A stretch of 51,586 bases of DNA from Pseudomonadota bacterium (GTDB lineage Bacteria; Pseudomonadota; Gammaproteobacteria; Steroidobacterales; JBCBZW01). The stretch is from positions 1-51,586 of the forward strand of contig JBCCWS010000043.1 in NCBI GenBank assembly GCA_039193195.1, in the 5' to 3' direction. The translations under genes and the position numbers were made by a program. Below the pieces are notes generated by a model, which did no database searches, was not told the origin of the DNA, and worked only from the letters and a program-made list of their open reading frames with translations. How positions within the stretch are numbered: position 1 is the first letter of the stretch; each line of letters opens with the position of its first letter. Below are positions 1 through 8,216 of the stretch, piece after piece.

Positions 1-792
1 CAGGGAGAGGCGGCCTACAACGCCACCTTGGCGGCGATCGAGGCAGGCTACCGTTCCATCGACACCGGATCCTTCTATCAGAACGAAGAGGACCTTGGCC
101 GCGCCATCGCCGATTGCGGCGTGCCACGAGACGATATCTTCGTCACGACGAAGATCTGGAACTCTGAGCAGGGGTTTGACGAGGCGCTGCACTCTTTCGA
201 CGTGAGCGCCAGGAAGCTCGGCCTCGACGTCGTCGATCTGTTGCTCGTGCACTGGCCGGTAAAGGGCAAGTCGGCCAGCACCTGGCGGGCGCTCGAGAAG
301 CTCTACAGAGACGGTCGAGTGCGCGCGATCGGCGTCAGCAACTTCGAAATTAGCCATCTAAGGGAGCTTGCTGAGACGGCGCGCGTGACGCCGATGGTCA
401 ATCAGGTCGAGCTGCACCCGCTCAAGAGCACCAAGGATCTGATCGCGTACTGCGACGGCAAAGGCATCCGGGTCGAGGCCTGGTCACCGATGGCCCAAAA
501 CAAGGTCTTTGACAATGCCGAGCTCGTGGCTATTGCAAAGACTCTCGGCCGTTCCGTCTCTCAGGTGGTACTTCGTTGGCATCTGCAGAACGGTGTCGTG
601 GTAATTCCTAAGTCTTCCAATCCCGCGAGAATCAAAGAGAACATCGACGTGTTCGACTTCTCCTTGGATGTTGCCACGATGCAGCGTATCGACGCACTCA
701 ACGAAGACCTACGCTTGCTTGGATTCGAACCTGATGGCCTGCTGCCTGAGTTGCATGAGCCGCCTGCGAAGCCGTGGCCGTACAGCCTGTGA
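1..792 (+). CDS. aldo/keto reductase, 5' end outside the window
   Basis: NADPH-dependent cytosolic aldo/keto reductase, probably acting on a sugar or keto-sugar. The frame is open to base 1, so the N-terminus is cut by the window edge; a TTG at 28 is only an internal codon. The AKR catalytic tetrad is visible: Asp and Tyr in SIDTGSFY, Lys in VTTKIW and His in LLLVHWP. The cofactor-binding end is also present (IPKSSNPARIKENI). These motifs resemble the 2,5-diketo-gluconate reductase branch (AKR5-like). It stands 173 bp before the following sugar genes on the same strand and probably belongs to the same catabolic cluster. The substrate cannot be read from the sequence. Confidence 0.9.
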   Translation, partial: QGEAAYNATLAAIEAGYRSIDTGSFYQNEEDLGRAIADCGVPRDDIFVTTKIWNSEQGFDEALHSFDVSARKLGLDVVDLLLVHWPVKGKSASTWRALEKLYRDGRVRAIGVSNFEISHLRELAETARVTPMVNQVELHPLKSTKDLIAYCDGKGIRVEAWSPMAQNKVFDNAELVAIAKTLGRSVSQVVLRWHLQNGVVVIPKSSNPARIKENIDVFDFSLDVATMQRIDALNEDLRLLGFEPDGLLPELHEPPAKPWPYSL

Positions 793-836
793 CGCATCTC
801 GCTCAGTCTCTCGGTGGGCGCCGCCACGGCGCGACG

Positions 837-852
837 GATTGGCGCGCCAATC
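837..852. promoter_or_regulatory. 16-bp perfect palindrome, possible operator
   Basis: GATTGGCGCGCCAATC is a perfect inverted repeat in the 173-bp gap between the reductase and the TIM-barrel gene. Its size and symmetry suit a dimeric sugar-responsive repressor (LacI or GntR type). No regulator gene is visible in the window, so its role is inferred from position only. Confidence 0.35.
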
Positions 853-965
853 GAAGGCCTGCATCTGTTCGGATCGAAACGTGAGGCCCGCTACCGCAGG
901 CGCGCGAGCGACCAGCTCGGCGCTTGCCCTACAACTTGCAACACAACTCATTGGGGGGAATGGAA

Positions 966-1874
966 ATGAAACGCAAGATCTCTTTCGGCACATGGTGCTT
1001 CCAGTTCACACCGTACGACAAGAACCCAGTCGGTCTCGATGATGTCCTGAAGAAGGCCGCAGAGATCGGCTACGACGGCATCAGTCTGGATGGCAATCAC
1101 GCCGATCCCGAGAGTCATCCTACCCTCGAGTCGCGCAAGGCGCTGGCGAAGAAGATCGCTGACTACGGCTTGGAAGTTTCCGAATACAACCCGAAGATCG
1201 GGGTGGTAGGCGGCATCATCATACAGTTCCAACCAGACACATGGGTGCAAACGATCGAGGAGAACCTCAGGTTCTTGAACGACTGCGGCTTTACCAAAAC
1301 CCTGAGGGTGGACACTCGCGCTACCCCGACCTTCATGGTCGATAGCGACTACCAGCGAGCCTGGGACATCACCGTCGACGCCTTTAAACGTGTGTCTCAG
1401 TCGGCTGCAGAGTACGACATGCAAATAGTCTGGGAATTCGAACCGGGCTTCCTGTTCAACACCCCCAGCGAGGTGGTCAAGCTCTGGGAGGACGTCGGTG
1501 AGCCGAATTTCCGACTGGAGCTCGACAGCTCCCGCGTCTACCAGATGAGTGAGCTGGGTGCCCTCCAACACACAAAGAAAGAAACGCTCCCTGGCGGTCA
1601 ACTCGAGTTCATCGAGATGTGCAAGGACAAGATCGGGTTGGTCCACCTAATCGACAACGACGGGTCGCTCTATGCCGGCATCACGTCGATGCACAACGCT
1701 TTCGGCACCGGCGACATTGACTTCGACAAGATCGTCCCCGCGCTGCGTGACAACGCGAACTACGTCGGGGAGTGGTGGGTCATCGATCTGGTCTTCAACG
1801 AAGATGCTTGGAACATCCTGCAGGATGCTAAGGACTTCGTCGACGTGCTGAACGACAAGTACGGCAACTACTGA
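966..1874 (+). CDS. sugar phosphate isomerase/epimerase-like TIM-barrel protein
   Basis: About 302 residues of the xylose isomerase-like TIM-barrel superfamily (AP endonuclease family 2 fold), expected to bind a divalent metal and isomerise or epimerise a sugar. Visible hallmarks are an early ISFGTWCFQF strand, GYDGISLDG, VWEFEPG with a metal-ligand-type Glu, LELDSS, GLVHLIDNDG and a late GEWW. The start at ATG 966 has a G-rich ribosome site (GGGGGG, 953-958) about 7 bases upstream; ATG 960 is an alternative. The mutarotase-like gene follows 40 bp later, so the two are probably co-transcribed. The exact substrate is unknown. Confidence 0.8.
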   Translation: MKRKISFGTWCFQFTPYDKNPVGLDDVLKKAAEIGYDGISLDGNHADPESHPTLESRKALAKKIADYGLEVSEYNPKIGVVGGIIIQFQPDTWVQTIEENLRFLNDCGFTKTLRVDTRATPTFMVDSDYQRAWDITVDAFKRVSQSAAEYDMQIVWEFEPGFLFNTPSEVVKLWEDVGEPNFRLELDSSRVYQMSELGALQHTKKETLPGGQLEFIEMCKDKIGLVHLIDNDGSLYAGITSMHNAFGTGDIDFDKIVPALRDNANYVGEWWVIDLVFNEDAWNILQDAKDFVDVLNDKYGNY

Positions 1875-1914
1875 ACTGCTCGGGCGTGCATCGGGCGCTT
1901 GAACGGGGGGCACT

Positions 1915-2946
1915 ATGGATAGCTGGAATCTGGAATGGGACTTCGGCGCGCTCAAGCTTCTGGCGCAGGGCGGGATGCTGGCCGATGTCACCTTGAAAGT
2001 TGGGGCAGGACGCCGTGTTGCGCCCTTCTACCAGGCACCTTGGCTTGGCAATGGCGAGTCGCTAGAGCCGGAGCTGCTGGAGAATCTGCGCTCCGAGTTT
2101 CCCTGTGTCCCCTTCGGTGGCACCTATCCTCTGCACAGCGTGACCCAGGACTGGCGCGCAGCACTGGCCTACGAGCCTGAGTGTGGCGAAGGTCTGTTCG
2201 ATGCAACTGACGAGTTACTGCACGGCGCCTGCTGCCTCGGCAGGTGGGAGCTGATGGAACGCTCGGACACGATGATCCGCATCGGCGTCGACTACCCGGA
2301 AAGCTCAATCATCGCGCGACTCGAACGCAGCGTACGCTGCGACCCCAGTGCGCCAAGGCTCAGCTTCGATCTCGACATCCACGCACGCAGCGCGGGACGT
2401 CGACCGATTGGCATCCACCCCAATCTCGCCTTTCCCAAGATCCCGGGTAATCTGCTGGTGGAGCCGGCGGCGTTCGCCTTCGGTGCGATTCACCCCGCGG
2501 GACCGGAAGCAGGCGTGTCGCGCGCGCAGCCGGGCGGATTCTTCGACAGCTTGGGTGAGGTCCCGCTCGCAGCGGGCGGAACGGCCCCCTTCGACCGATT
2601 GCCCTTCGCTCACGACACCGAAGAGATCCTACAGCTGTGCGGTATGGAAGAGGGTTGGGTTCGGCTCACGAATCAAGAAGACCGCGCGGCCTACACGTTG
2701 ACTTGGGATGCGTCCATCGTGCCCTCGCTGCAGCTTTGGATCAGCAATCGCGGGCGCGCTGCACCGCCCTGGAGCAGCCGGAACATGTGTCTGGGCGTGG
2801 AACCGCTCGCCGGCGTGTTCGATCTGGGGACTCGGGCAGGCGTGGCAGACAATCCGGTCAACGCTCGCGGCGTTGCCACCGCGGTGGCACTGGATCCGCG
2901 CAATCCGATTTCATTCAGCTACGCGTTCGAAGCCGACGCGCTGTAG
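1915..2946 (+). CDS. aldose 1-epimerase-like (galactose mutarotase fold) protein
   Basis: A 343-residue cytosolic protein with the layout of the aldose 1-epimerase beta-sandwich family, which interconverts sugar anomers. Support is the mid-protein IGIHPNLAF stretch, which includes the His expected of the family, and the C-terminal block LGVEPLAGVFDLG followed by NPI-type strands, where mutarotases carry the catalytic Glu. It is divergent from GalM and I cannot align every catalytic residue by eye. It sits 40 bp after the TIM-barrel gene and 25 bp before the SDR, so it is likely the anomer-specific entry step of the same sugar pathway. Confidence 0.65.
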   Translation: MDSWNLEWDFGALKLLAQGGMLADVTLKVGAGRRVAPFYQAPWLGNGESLEPELLENLRSEFPCVPFGGTYPLHSVTQDWRAALAYEPECGEGLFDATDELLHGACCLGRWELMERSDTMIRIGVDYPESSIIARLERSVRCDPSAPRLSFDLDIHARSAGRRPIGIHPNLAFPKIPGNLLVEPAAFAFGAIHPAGPEAGVSRAQPGGFFDSLGEVPLAAGGTAPFDRLPFAHDTEEILQLCGMEEGWVRLTNQEDRAAYTLTWDASIVPSLQLWISNRGRAAPPWSSRNMCLGVEPLAGVFDLGTRAGVADNPVNARGVATAVALDPRNPISFSYAFEADAL

Positions 2947-2971
2947 CGCGCACCGTTAGGGAGGGCAGGGT

Positions 2972-3721
2972 ATGGAAGTTGCGGTGGTAACCGGAGGTGC
3001 TTCGGGCATCGGCGGGGCAGCCGTCGATTTGTTTCTGCGAGAAGGGATCAAAACGCTCGGGGTCGACTTGAACCCGCGTGATGAGCATGACGACCTCGCG
3101 TGGGTCACGGGCAGTGTTGACGATCCCACCACCTGGGACGCCGTCACCGACAGGCTGGCCTCGCGTGGCTGGCAAGCGACAGCGCTGGTAACGGCGGCTG
3201 CCTACCTGCGGGTGGGCACCATCCTAGATCTCGAGGACGAGCACTGGGACAAGACCTACTCGGTGAACGTGCGCGGCCTGGTCTTGGCCGCACGGTCGCT
3301 GCTGCCGGGCATGATCGCTCGCGGCGGCGGCGCCATCGTGACCGTGGGCAGTATCGACTCCTACATGGCCGAGCAGGGGCTGATCTCCTACGCCACCTCG
3401 AAGGGCGCCATCCTGCAGGTGACGCGCTCGCTCGCCATCGACCATGCGCGCGATGGGATCCGCGCCAATTGCGTGTGTCCGGGCGTCACTGACACGCCGT
3501 TCTTCCGCAAGCACCTCGCCACGGCGTCGGACCCAGAGAAGTTCCTGGCGACCCGCGAGCAGCGCAATCCGCTGGGCCGACTGCTGACGTCGGAGGAAGT
3601 GGCAGAGACGATCGTATTTCTCGCATCGGCCAAGGCGTCCGGCGTGACCGGCAGCGTGGTCGTGGCGGATGCGGGCTTGACCTCATGTTTCGATTTCAGG
3701 ACTGGTGAAGAGGGAGCCTGA
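2972..3721 (+). CDS. short-chain dehydrogenase/reductase (SDR)
   Basis: A 249-residue classical SDR, cytosolic and NAD(P)-dependent. The nucleotide-binding TGGASGIG motif is at residues 7-14. The catalytic triad is Ser127, Tyr140 and Lys144 (YATSK), followed by the usual CPG-x-TDTPF loop. Asp32 at the end of the second strand favours NAD(H). Homologues beside fuconolactonase-type amidohydrolases are often sugar or 2-keto-3-deoxy-sugar-acid dehydrogenases, so a role as L-fucose or 2-keto-3-deoxy-fuconate dehydrogenase is plausible but inferred. A GGGAGG ribosome site precedes the ATG at 2972. Confidence 0.9.
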   Translation: MEVAVVTGGASGIGGAAVDLFLREGIKTLGVDLNPRDEHDDLAWVTGSVDDPTTWDAVTDRLASRGWQATALVTAAAYLRVGTILDLEDEHWDKTYSVNVRGLVLAARSLLPGMIARGGGAIVTVGSIDSYMAEQGLISYATSKGAILQVTRSLAIDHARDGIRANCVCPGVTDTPFFRKHLATASDPEKFLATREQRNPLGRLLTSEEVAETIVFLASAKASGVTGSVVVADAGLTSCFDFRTGEEGA

Positions 3722-3774
3722 GCGCTTCATTTCCTCCAAGCAGTGGGCATGCTCACTGACCAAGGAACGCAGAG

Positions 3775-4629
3775 ATGCCCGACTTTTCAATTGTTGATTC
3801 TCACCTACACATCTGGGACCCAAGCCGCCTTCCCTATCGTTGGTTGAACGGGCACGAGACCCTGGGTCGGGCCTACCTTCTGCCTGACTATGACGAAGCC
3901 GTAGATGGCGTCGACGTGTCGAAGATGGTCTTCGTTGAATGCGACATCGATCCGGGTCATGCGCTCGACGAGATTGCCTGGGTCGATGAGGTGGCCCTCC
4001 AGGATCCGCGCATCGCCGCCTACGTCGCCCACGCACCGGTCGAGACAGGCGATGCCATCGCTCCATTGCTCGAGCGTTTGCAGGACTTCAGCAAGATGCG
4101 AGGTGTTCGGCGCCTGATTCAAGGGGAGACGCAGGCCGGCTTTTGTGTGCAGCCCAAGTTCATCCAGGGCGTGCAGGCTTTGGAACGGTTTGGTTGGTCG
4201 TTCGACATTTGCATTTTAGGTTGGCAGATGGATGATGCGATCTCGCTCGTTGATGCGTGCCCAAACGTCCAGTTCATACTGGATCACATCGGCAAGCCGC
4301 GAATCATCGACGGTGCGCTGCAGCCATGGGCGCGGCAAATGAGTGCGCTCGCCGAGCGCGAGAACGTGGTGTGCAAACTGTCTGGTGTTGCGACCGAGGC
4401 TGACCACCAGAGCTGGAAGGCGAGCGATCTATCGCCGTTTATTCAGACCGCCCTTCAGTCCTTCGGCCCGCAGCGCTTGATGTTCGGAGGAGACTGGCCA
4501 GTCGCCACGCAAGCGATCGACGCGCGCTCCTGGATATCGTGTGTTGACGACGAAGTGGGCAGCTTGTCTGAAGATGAGAAACGCTGCCTATTTTTAGATG
4601 TGGCAGCCGAAACCTATCGTTTGGATTGA
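3775..4629 (+). CDS. amidohydrolase 2 family, L-fucono-1,5-lactonase-like
   Basis: A 284-residue TIM-barrel metal hydrolase of the amidohydrolase-2 family. The N-terminal metal motif is His10-x-His12 in DSHLHIWDP, LDHIGKP lies mid-protein, and the conserved catalytic Asp is Asp240 in MFGGDWP. This pattern is typical of sugar lactonases such as L-fuconolactonase and of related 4-sulfolactonase or dicarboxylate lactonases. Placed just after the SDR (53 bp), it would hydrolyse the aldonolactone made by the dehydrogenase. Together with the preceding genes it supports an oxidative, non-phosphorylative deoxysugar route. No aldonate dehydratase or aldolase is in this window; those could lie upstream. 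Confidence 0.85.
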   Translation: MPDFSIVDSHLHIWDPSRLPYRWLNGHETLGRAYLLPDYDEAVDGVDVSKMVFVECDIDPGHALDEIAWVDEVALQDPRIAAYVAHAPVETGDAIAPLLERLQDFSKMRGVRRLIQGETQAGFCVQPKFIQGVQALERFGWSFDICILGWQMDDAISLVDACPNVQFILDHIGKPRIIDGALQPWARQMSALAERENVVCKLSGVATEADHQSWKASDLSPFIQTALQSFGPQRLMFGGDWPVATQAIDARSWISCVDDEVGSLSEDEKRCLFLDVAAETYRLD

Positions 4630-5040
4630 TAACCTCGCCGTTGGTATCGAGTCCCCCTCCCGTGGAGGTGCGCAGCGGAGCACTGGGTGTCTTTCGTCGA
4701 TCATGACATAGCCGACGCCGGACGATCCCTCCCGACAGTCTCAAATCCACTCTCTCCACCCCTCAGGCGAATCTGTCCCATCCCCTGCGAGCCTCTCACC
4801 GAGTTCCCTCTCAGTAGGGGCCAACCGGTAACAATTCATGATCCTCGCGAAGCGCTTTGCTCAGTGCGGACGGCACTAGCAAATGCCATTCATCGTGACC
4901 GTGAGCCGACGAGCGGTTGATACAAGGCGAACGGTGCCTGCGCCATGACTCGCTGAACACGTTGCAGACGCACCACCTCGCAGTGGTTTCATCTGCAAGC
5001 ACTCCGCCAGTCACACGGCCGTCTACGCCAAGAGGAACCC
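4630..5040. other. 411-bp gap with no recognisable gene
   Basis: Separates the sugar cluster from the subtilase gene. Short open frames here look random. It presumably holds the subtilase promoter, but I see no clear -35/-10 pair and no strong hairpin terminator. Confidence 0.5.
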
Positions 5041-7101
5041 ATGATCAAGCACGAGAGACTTGGAGCGATTCTGACCAGTCGCCTAGCACAGCAGCTTGCG
5101 ATCGCCACGATCGCCCCGCTCGCCCTGTCGTTGTCCGCGTTTGCGCAAAGCACAACGGGCGTTTCCGCCGACCAAGCAGAGGGACTGACGAACCAGATCA
5201 TCGTCAAGTACAGGGACGGTGTTGCCAACCGCATGAGCCCCCTGGGCCGAGCGATGGGCAGTGGTACCAAGGCTGATCGGGCACGGGTGATCGCCAGCCT
5301 CTCCGGGCTGGACGTCACCTACCGCCGCGACGTAGCGACCGGCGGCGAGGTGTATCGCCTCGCCAAGTGGCGCCGCCCTGGCGAACTTAAGCGTCTGCTA
5401 GGCGCTGTGGCCGCAGACACGAACGTGGAGTACGTCGAGCCCGACGTGTTGCTGCAACCGCAGATGATCCCCAACGACCCCTCGTACAATCAGCAGTGGC
5501 ACTACTTCGAGGCAGTGGGTGGTTTCAATCTACCGACTGCTTGGGATACGACCACGGGGGCCGGGGCGGTGGTGTCCGTCATCGATACGGGCTACCTGCC
5601 CCATCCCGACCTGCTGCCCAATCTCCTGCCGGGCTACGACTTCATCGGTGACACCTTCGTGTCCGTGGATGGAGACGGCCGCGATGCGGACGCCACAGAC
5701 CCCGGCGATGCTTCCGAGGCTGGGGTCTGTCGCCCTTGGATAGGGCGCCGCGACAGCAGCTGGCACGGCACGCACGTCGCCGGCACGGTGGCCGCCGTCA
5801 CTAACAACGCCACTGGGGTGGCGGGCGTGGCCTTCGACGCCAAGGTCGTACCGGTTCGCGTGCTGGGCCGCTGTGGTGGCTACACCTCAGACATTGCCGA
5901 CGGCGTCCTCTGGTCGGCGGGTGGCACCGTCGCGGGCGTGCCCGCCAACGCCAACCCGGCGGACGTGCTCAACATGAGCTTAGGGGGCCCCGGTTCCTGC
6001 ACATCGACGATGCAGAACGCGATTGATACGGCCCGCACCATCGGCGCCACCATTGTCGTGGCCGCCGGTAACGATGCGATCAATGCGTCGGGCGCCACGC
6101 CTGCCAACTGTTCAGGGGTGATTGTCGTCGCGTCCACCGATCGGACCGGAAGTCGCTCCTACTTCTCGAATTTCGGCGCGGTGGTAGACGTGGCGGCACC
6201 AGGGGGTGATGTGCGCTTCACCGCTGCCGATGGTGTGCTGTCCACGTCCAACTCGGGCCTCAACGGCCCGGTCACCGACAACTACCGGTCCTATCAGGGC
6301 ACGAGCATGGCCGCGCCCCACGTGGCCGGTTTGGCCGCTATGCTGATCTCCGCTGACAGCAGCCTGTCGCCGGATGCGGTTGAGTCCATCATCGAGTCTA
6401 CGGCGCGGGCCTTCCCGGGCGTGTGCAGCGAGTGTGGCGCCGGCATCGCGGACGCTGCGGCGGCAGTGGCTTCCCTTGGCAACGGCGGGCCGGCCGCACT
6501 GGAGAACGGCGTGCCGGTCACGGGCCTTAGCGGGAACACGAACGACGAGCTGTACTTCACCCTGCAGGTGCCGGCAGGCGCTAGCAGCCTCGAGTTCAAG
6601 ATCTCCGGCGGTTCGGGCGATGCGGATCTTTACGTGCGCTACGCTAGCCCCCCTACCCAGAGCGCCTACGATTGTCGCCCCTACCTCATCGGCAACGAGG
6701 AGACCTGCAGCTTCGCCTCTCCGCAGACGGGGACTTATCACGTAATGGTGCGTGCTTACGCGAGCTTCAGCAATGTGACCTTGGTGGCCAACTACAGCAC
6801 AGGCGGTTCGTACAACCTCACCAATATCGCAGCCAATGCACCCGACTGGGTGCGGGATACGTTCACGGTGCCCGCGGGCATGACCACGCTCGACGTCACC
6901 ATGTCGGGGGGGACGGGCGATGCAGATTTGTACCTGCGGTACGGCAGCGCACCGGATCTGTTCACCTACGACTGCCGGCCGTATCGCTGGGGCAACAACG
7001 AGGTGTGTACGATCACCAATCCAGCCGCTGGCACCTGGCACATTGGCGTGCAGGCTTACTCGAGCTACTCCGGCGTAAACGTTAGCGGGTCTTGGAACTG
7101 A
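5041..7101 (+). CDS. secreted subtilisin-like serine protease with two PPC domains
   Basis: A 686-residue exported S8 peptidase. Residues 1-36 form a long signal peptide ending LSAFAQS. An inhibitor-I9-like propeptide follows (about 50-140). The catalytic domain (about 160-480) shows Asp182 (SVIDTG), His242 (HGTHVAGT), oxyanion Asn344 (AAGND) and Ser422 (GTSMAAPHVAG). Two C-terminal pre-peptidase domains (about 495-585 and 595-686) share the Gly-Asp-Ala-Asp-Leu-Tyr core motif; such domains are usually cleaved after secretion. The start has an AGAGGAA ribosome site. It appears monocistronic and converges on ung. Confidence 0.95.
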   Translation: MIKHERLGAILTSRLAQQLAIATIAPLALSLSAFAQSTTGVSADQAEGLTNQIIVKYRDGVANRMSPLGRAMGSGTKADRARVIASLSGLDVTYRRDVATGGEVYRLAKWRRPGELKRLLGAVAADTNVEYVEPDVLLQPQMIPNDPSYNQQWHYFEAVGGFNLPTAWDTTTGAGAVVSVIDTGYLPHPDLLPNLLPGYDFIGDTFVSVDGDGRDADATDPGDASEAGVCRPWIGRRDSSWHGTHVAGTVAAVTNNATGVAGVAFDAKVVPVRVLGRCGGYTSDIADGVLWSAGGTVAGVPANANPADVLNMSLGGPGSCTSTMQNAIDTARTIGATIVVAAGNDAINASGATPANCSGVIVVASTDRTGSRSYFSNFGAVVDVAAPGGDVRFTAADGVLSTSNSGLNGPVTDNYRSYQGTSMAAPHVAGLAAMLISADSSLSPDAVESIIESTARAFPGVCSECGAGIADAAAAVASLGNGGPAALENGVPVTGLSGNTNDELYFTLQVPAGASSLEFKISGGSGDADLYVRYASPPTQSAYDCRPYLIGNEETCSFASPQTGTYHVMVRAYASFSNVTLVANYSTGGSYNLTNIAANAPDWVRDTFTVPAGMTTLDVTMSGGTGDADLYLRYGSAPDLFTYDCRPYRWGNNEVCTITNPAAGTWHIGVQAYSSYSGVNVSGSWN

Positions 7102-7132
7102 CCGGCGACGCTAACTAAAGGGTCTGAGCGTC

Positions 7133-7160
7133 AGGGGCCGTAGCAGCAGCTGCGGCCCCT
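7133..7160. terminator. hairpin between convergent genes
   Basis: AGGGGCCG and CGGCCCCT form an 8-bp stem around a 12-base loop, 32 bp after the subtilase stop and 27 bp before the end of the convergent ung. Position fits a bidirectional terminator, but neither side has a clear U-run. Confidence 0.4.
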
Positions 7161-7186
7161 AGCCTTCATAGGGCTGCGGCACTCGC

Positions 7187-7885
7187 TCACGGGGGCAAGG
7201 CCCAATCGATCGGCTCCACGCCGTGGCGCTGCAGATAAGCATTCGCTTGCGAGAAATGCCGGCAACCTAAGAACCCACGGTGTGCCGAGAGCGGCGAGGG
7301 ATGCGGTGCGTGCAGGACCAGGTGGCGTTCACCGTTCACCAAGGCCCCCTTCTTCTTCGCATACCCGCCCCAGAGCATAAACACCACATGCTCGCGCTCG
7401 GCGCCTAGCACCTGGATAGCCCGGTCCGTAAACGGCTCCCAGCCCTTTCCCTGATGGGCACCCGCATTGCTCGCTTCGACCGTAAGGACGGCGTTGAGGA
7501 GCAGCACGCCCTGTTTGGCCCACGCTTCCAGGTGACCGTGGGATGGGATGGGCACGCCGAGGTCGTCGTGTAGTTCCTTGTAAATGTTCTTCAACGAAGG
7601 CGGGACGGCGCAGCCCTTCTTGACTGAGAAGCTGAGCCCGTGGGCCTGACCAGGGCCGTGGTACGGGTCCTGGCCGAGGATCACCACGCGCACCGATTCG
7701 AAGGGGGTGAGGTTGAAGCTGGTGAACATCTCAGGGCCCGGGGGATACACCGTCTTGCCCTCAGCTTTGCGCGCTTGCAGAAACTCGCGCAGCGCCCTCA
7801 TGTATTGCTTATCGAACTCAGGTGCGAGCTGCTCGTGCCACCCGTCGCGCAGGCCGCCCTGAGCCTCGCTGCTTTGCTCATTCAT
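7187..7885 (-). CDS. ung: uracil-DNA glycosylase, family 1
   Basis: A 232-residue base-excision repair enzyme that removes uracil from DNA. Both family-1 signatures are intact: GQDPYH at 71-76 with catalytic Asp73, and HPSPLS at 195-200 with His195. The uracil-stacking region (SFNLTP) and the [10 protein letters not shown] segment are also standard, and length matches bacterial Ung. I chose ATG 7885 over the upstream frame start at 8029 because the family begins close to this point and GGGAAG lies about 8 bases before it. A housekeeping gene with no evident operon partner. Confidence 0.95.
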   Translation of the reverse strand: MNEQSSEAQGGLRDGWHEQLAPEFDKQYMRALREFLQARKAEGKTVYPPGPEMFTSFNLTPFESVRVVILGQDPYHGPGQAHGLSFSVKKGCAVPPSLKNIYKELHDDLGVPIPSHGHLEAWAKQGVLLLNAVLTVEASNAGAHQGKGWEPFTDRAIQVLGAEREHVVFMLWGGYAKKKGALVNGERHLVLHAPHPSPLSAHRGFLGCRHFSQANAYLQRHGVEPIDWALPP

Positions 7886-8216
7886 CAGCGCCGCTTCCCG
7901 ATCCCTTCGTTCGCCCCGTGTCGTGTCGCGCAGCATAGCGCAGAGGAAAGCAATCGATGAGCTCAGGACTCGCGTGAGAGCATCCCTCGCCACCGCCACC
8001 CCTGGCCGTCTCGTGGGCACTCGCATCATGGGTGGCGCTTAGAGCTGCGCGGTAGCAGGATTGCCCAGCGCCTTCGCAGATCGCGTGCGTGCTGTCGTGA
8101 CGGGCGTCGTGCCGCTAAGGTCTGCTACGGCGAATCGGGAGGGCGAGCTGTGGGACGTTGCTGACGAGCCCGCAGCTGAGTGTGAGCCCACCAATCGCCT
8201 ATAGGCCAATCATGCA

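Noticed and set aside
948-1646. 232-codon minus-strand open frame
   Set aside because: Antisense to the TIM-barrel gene; no family character.
6112-7041. 309-codon minus-strand open frame
   Set aside because: Antisense to the intact subtilase, whose catalytic and PPC motifs are unambiguous.
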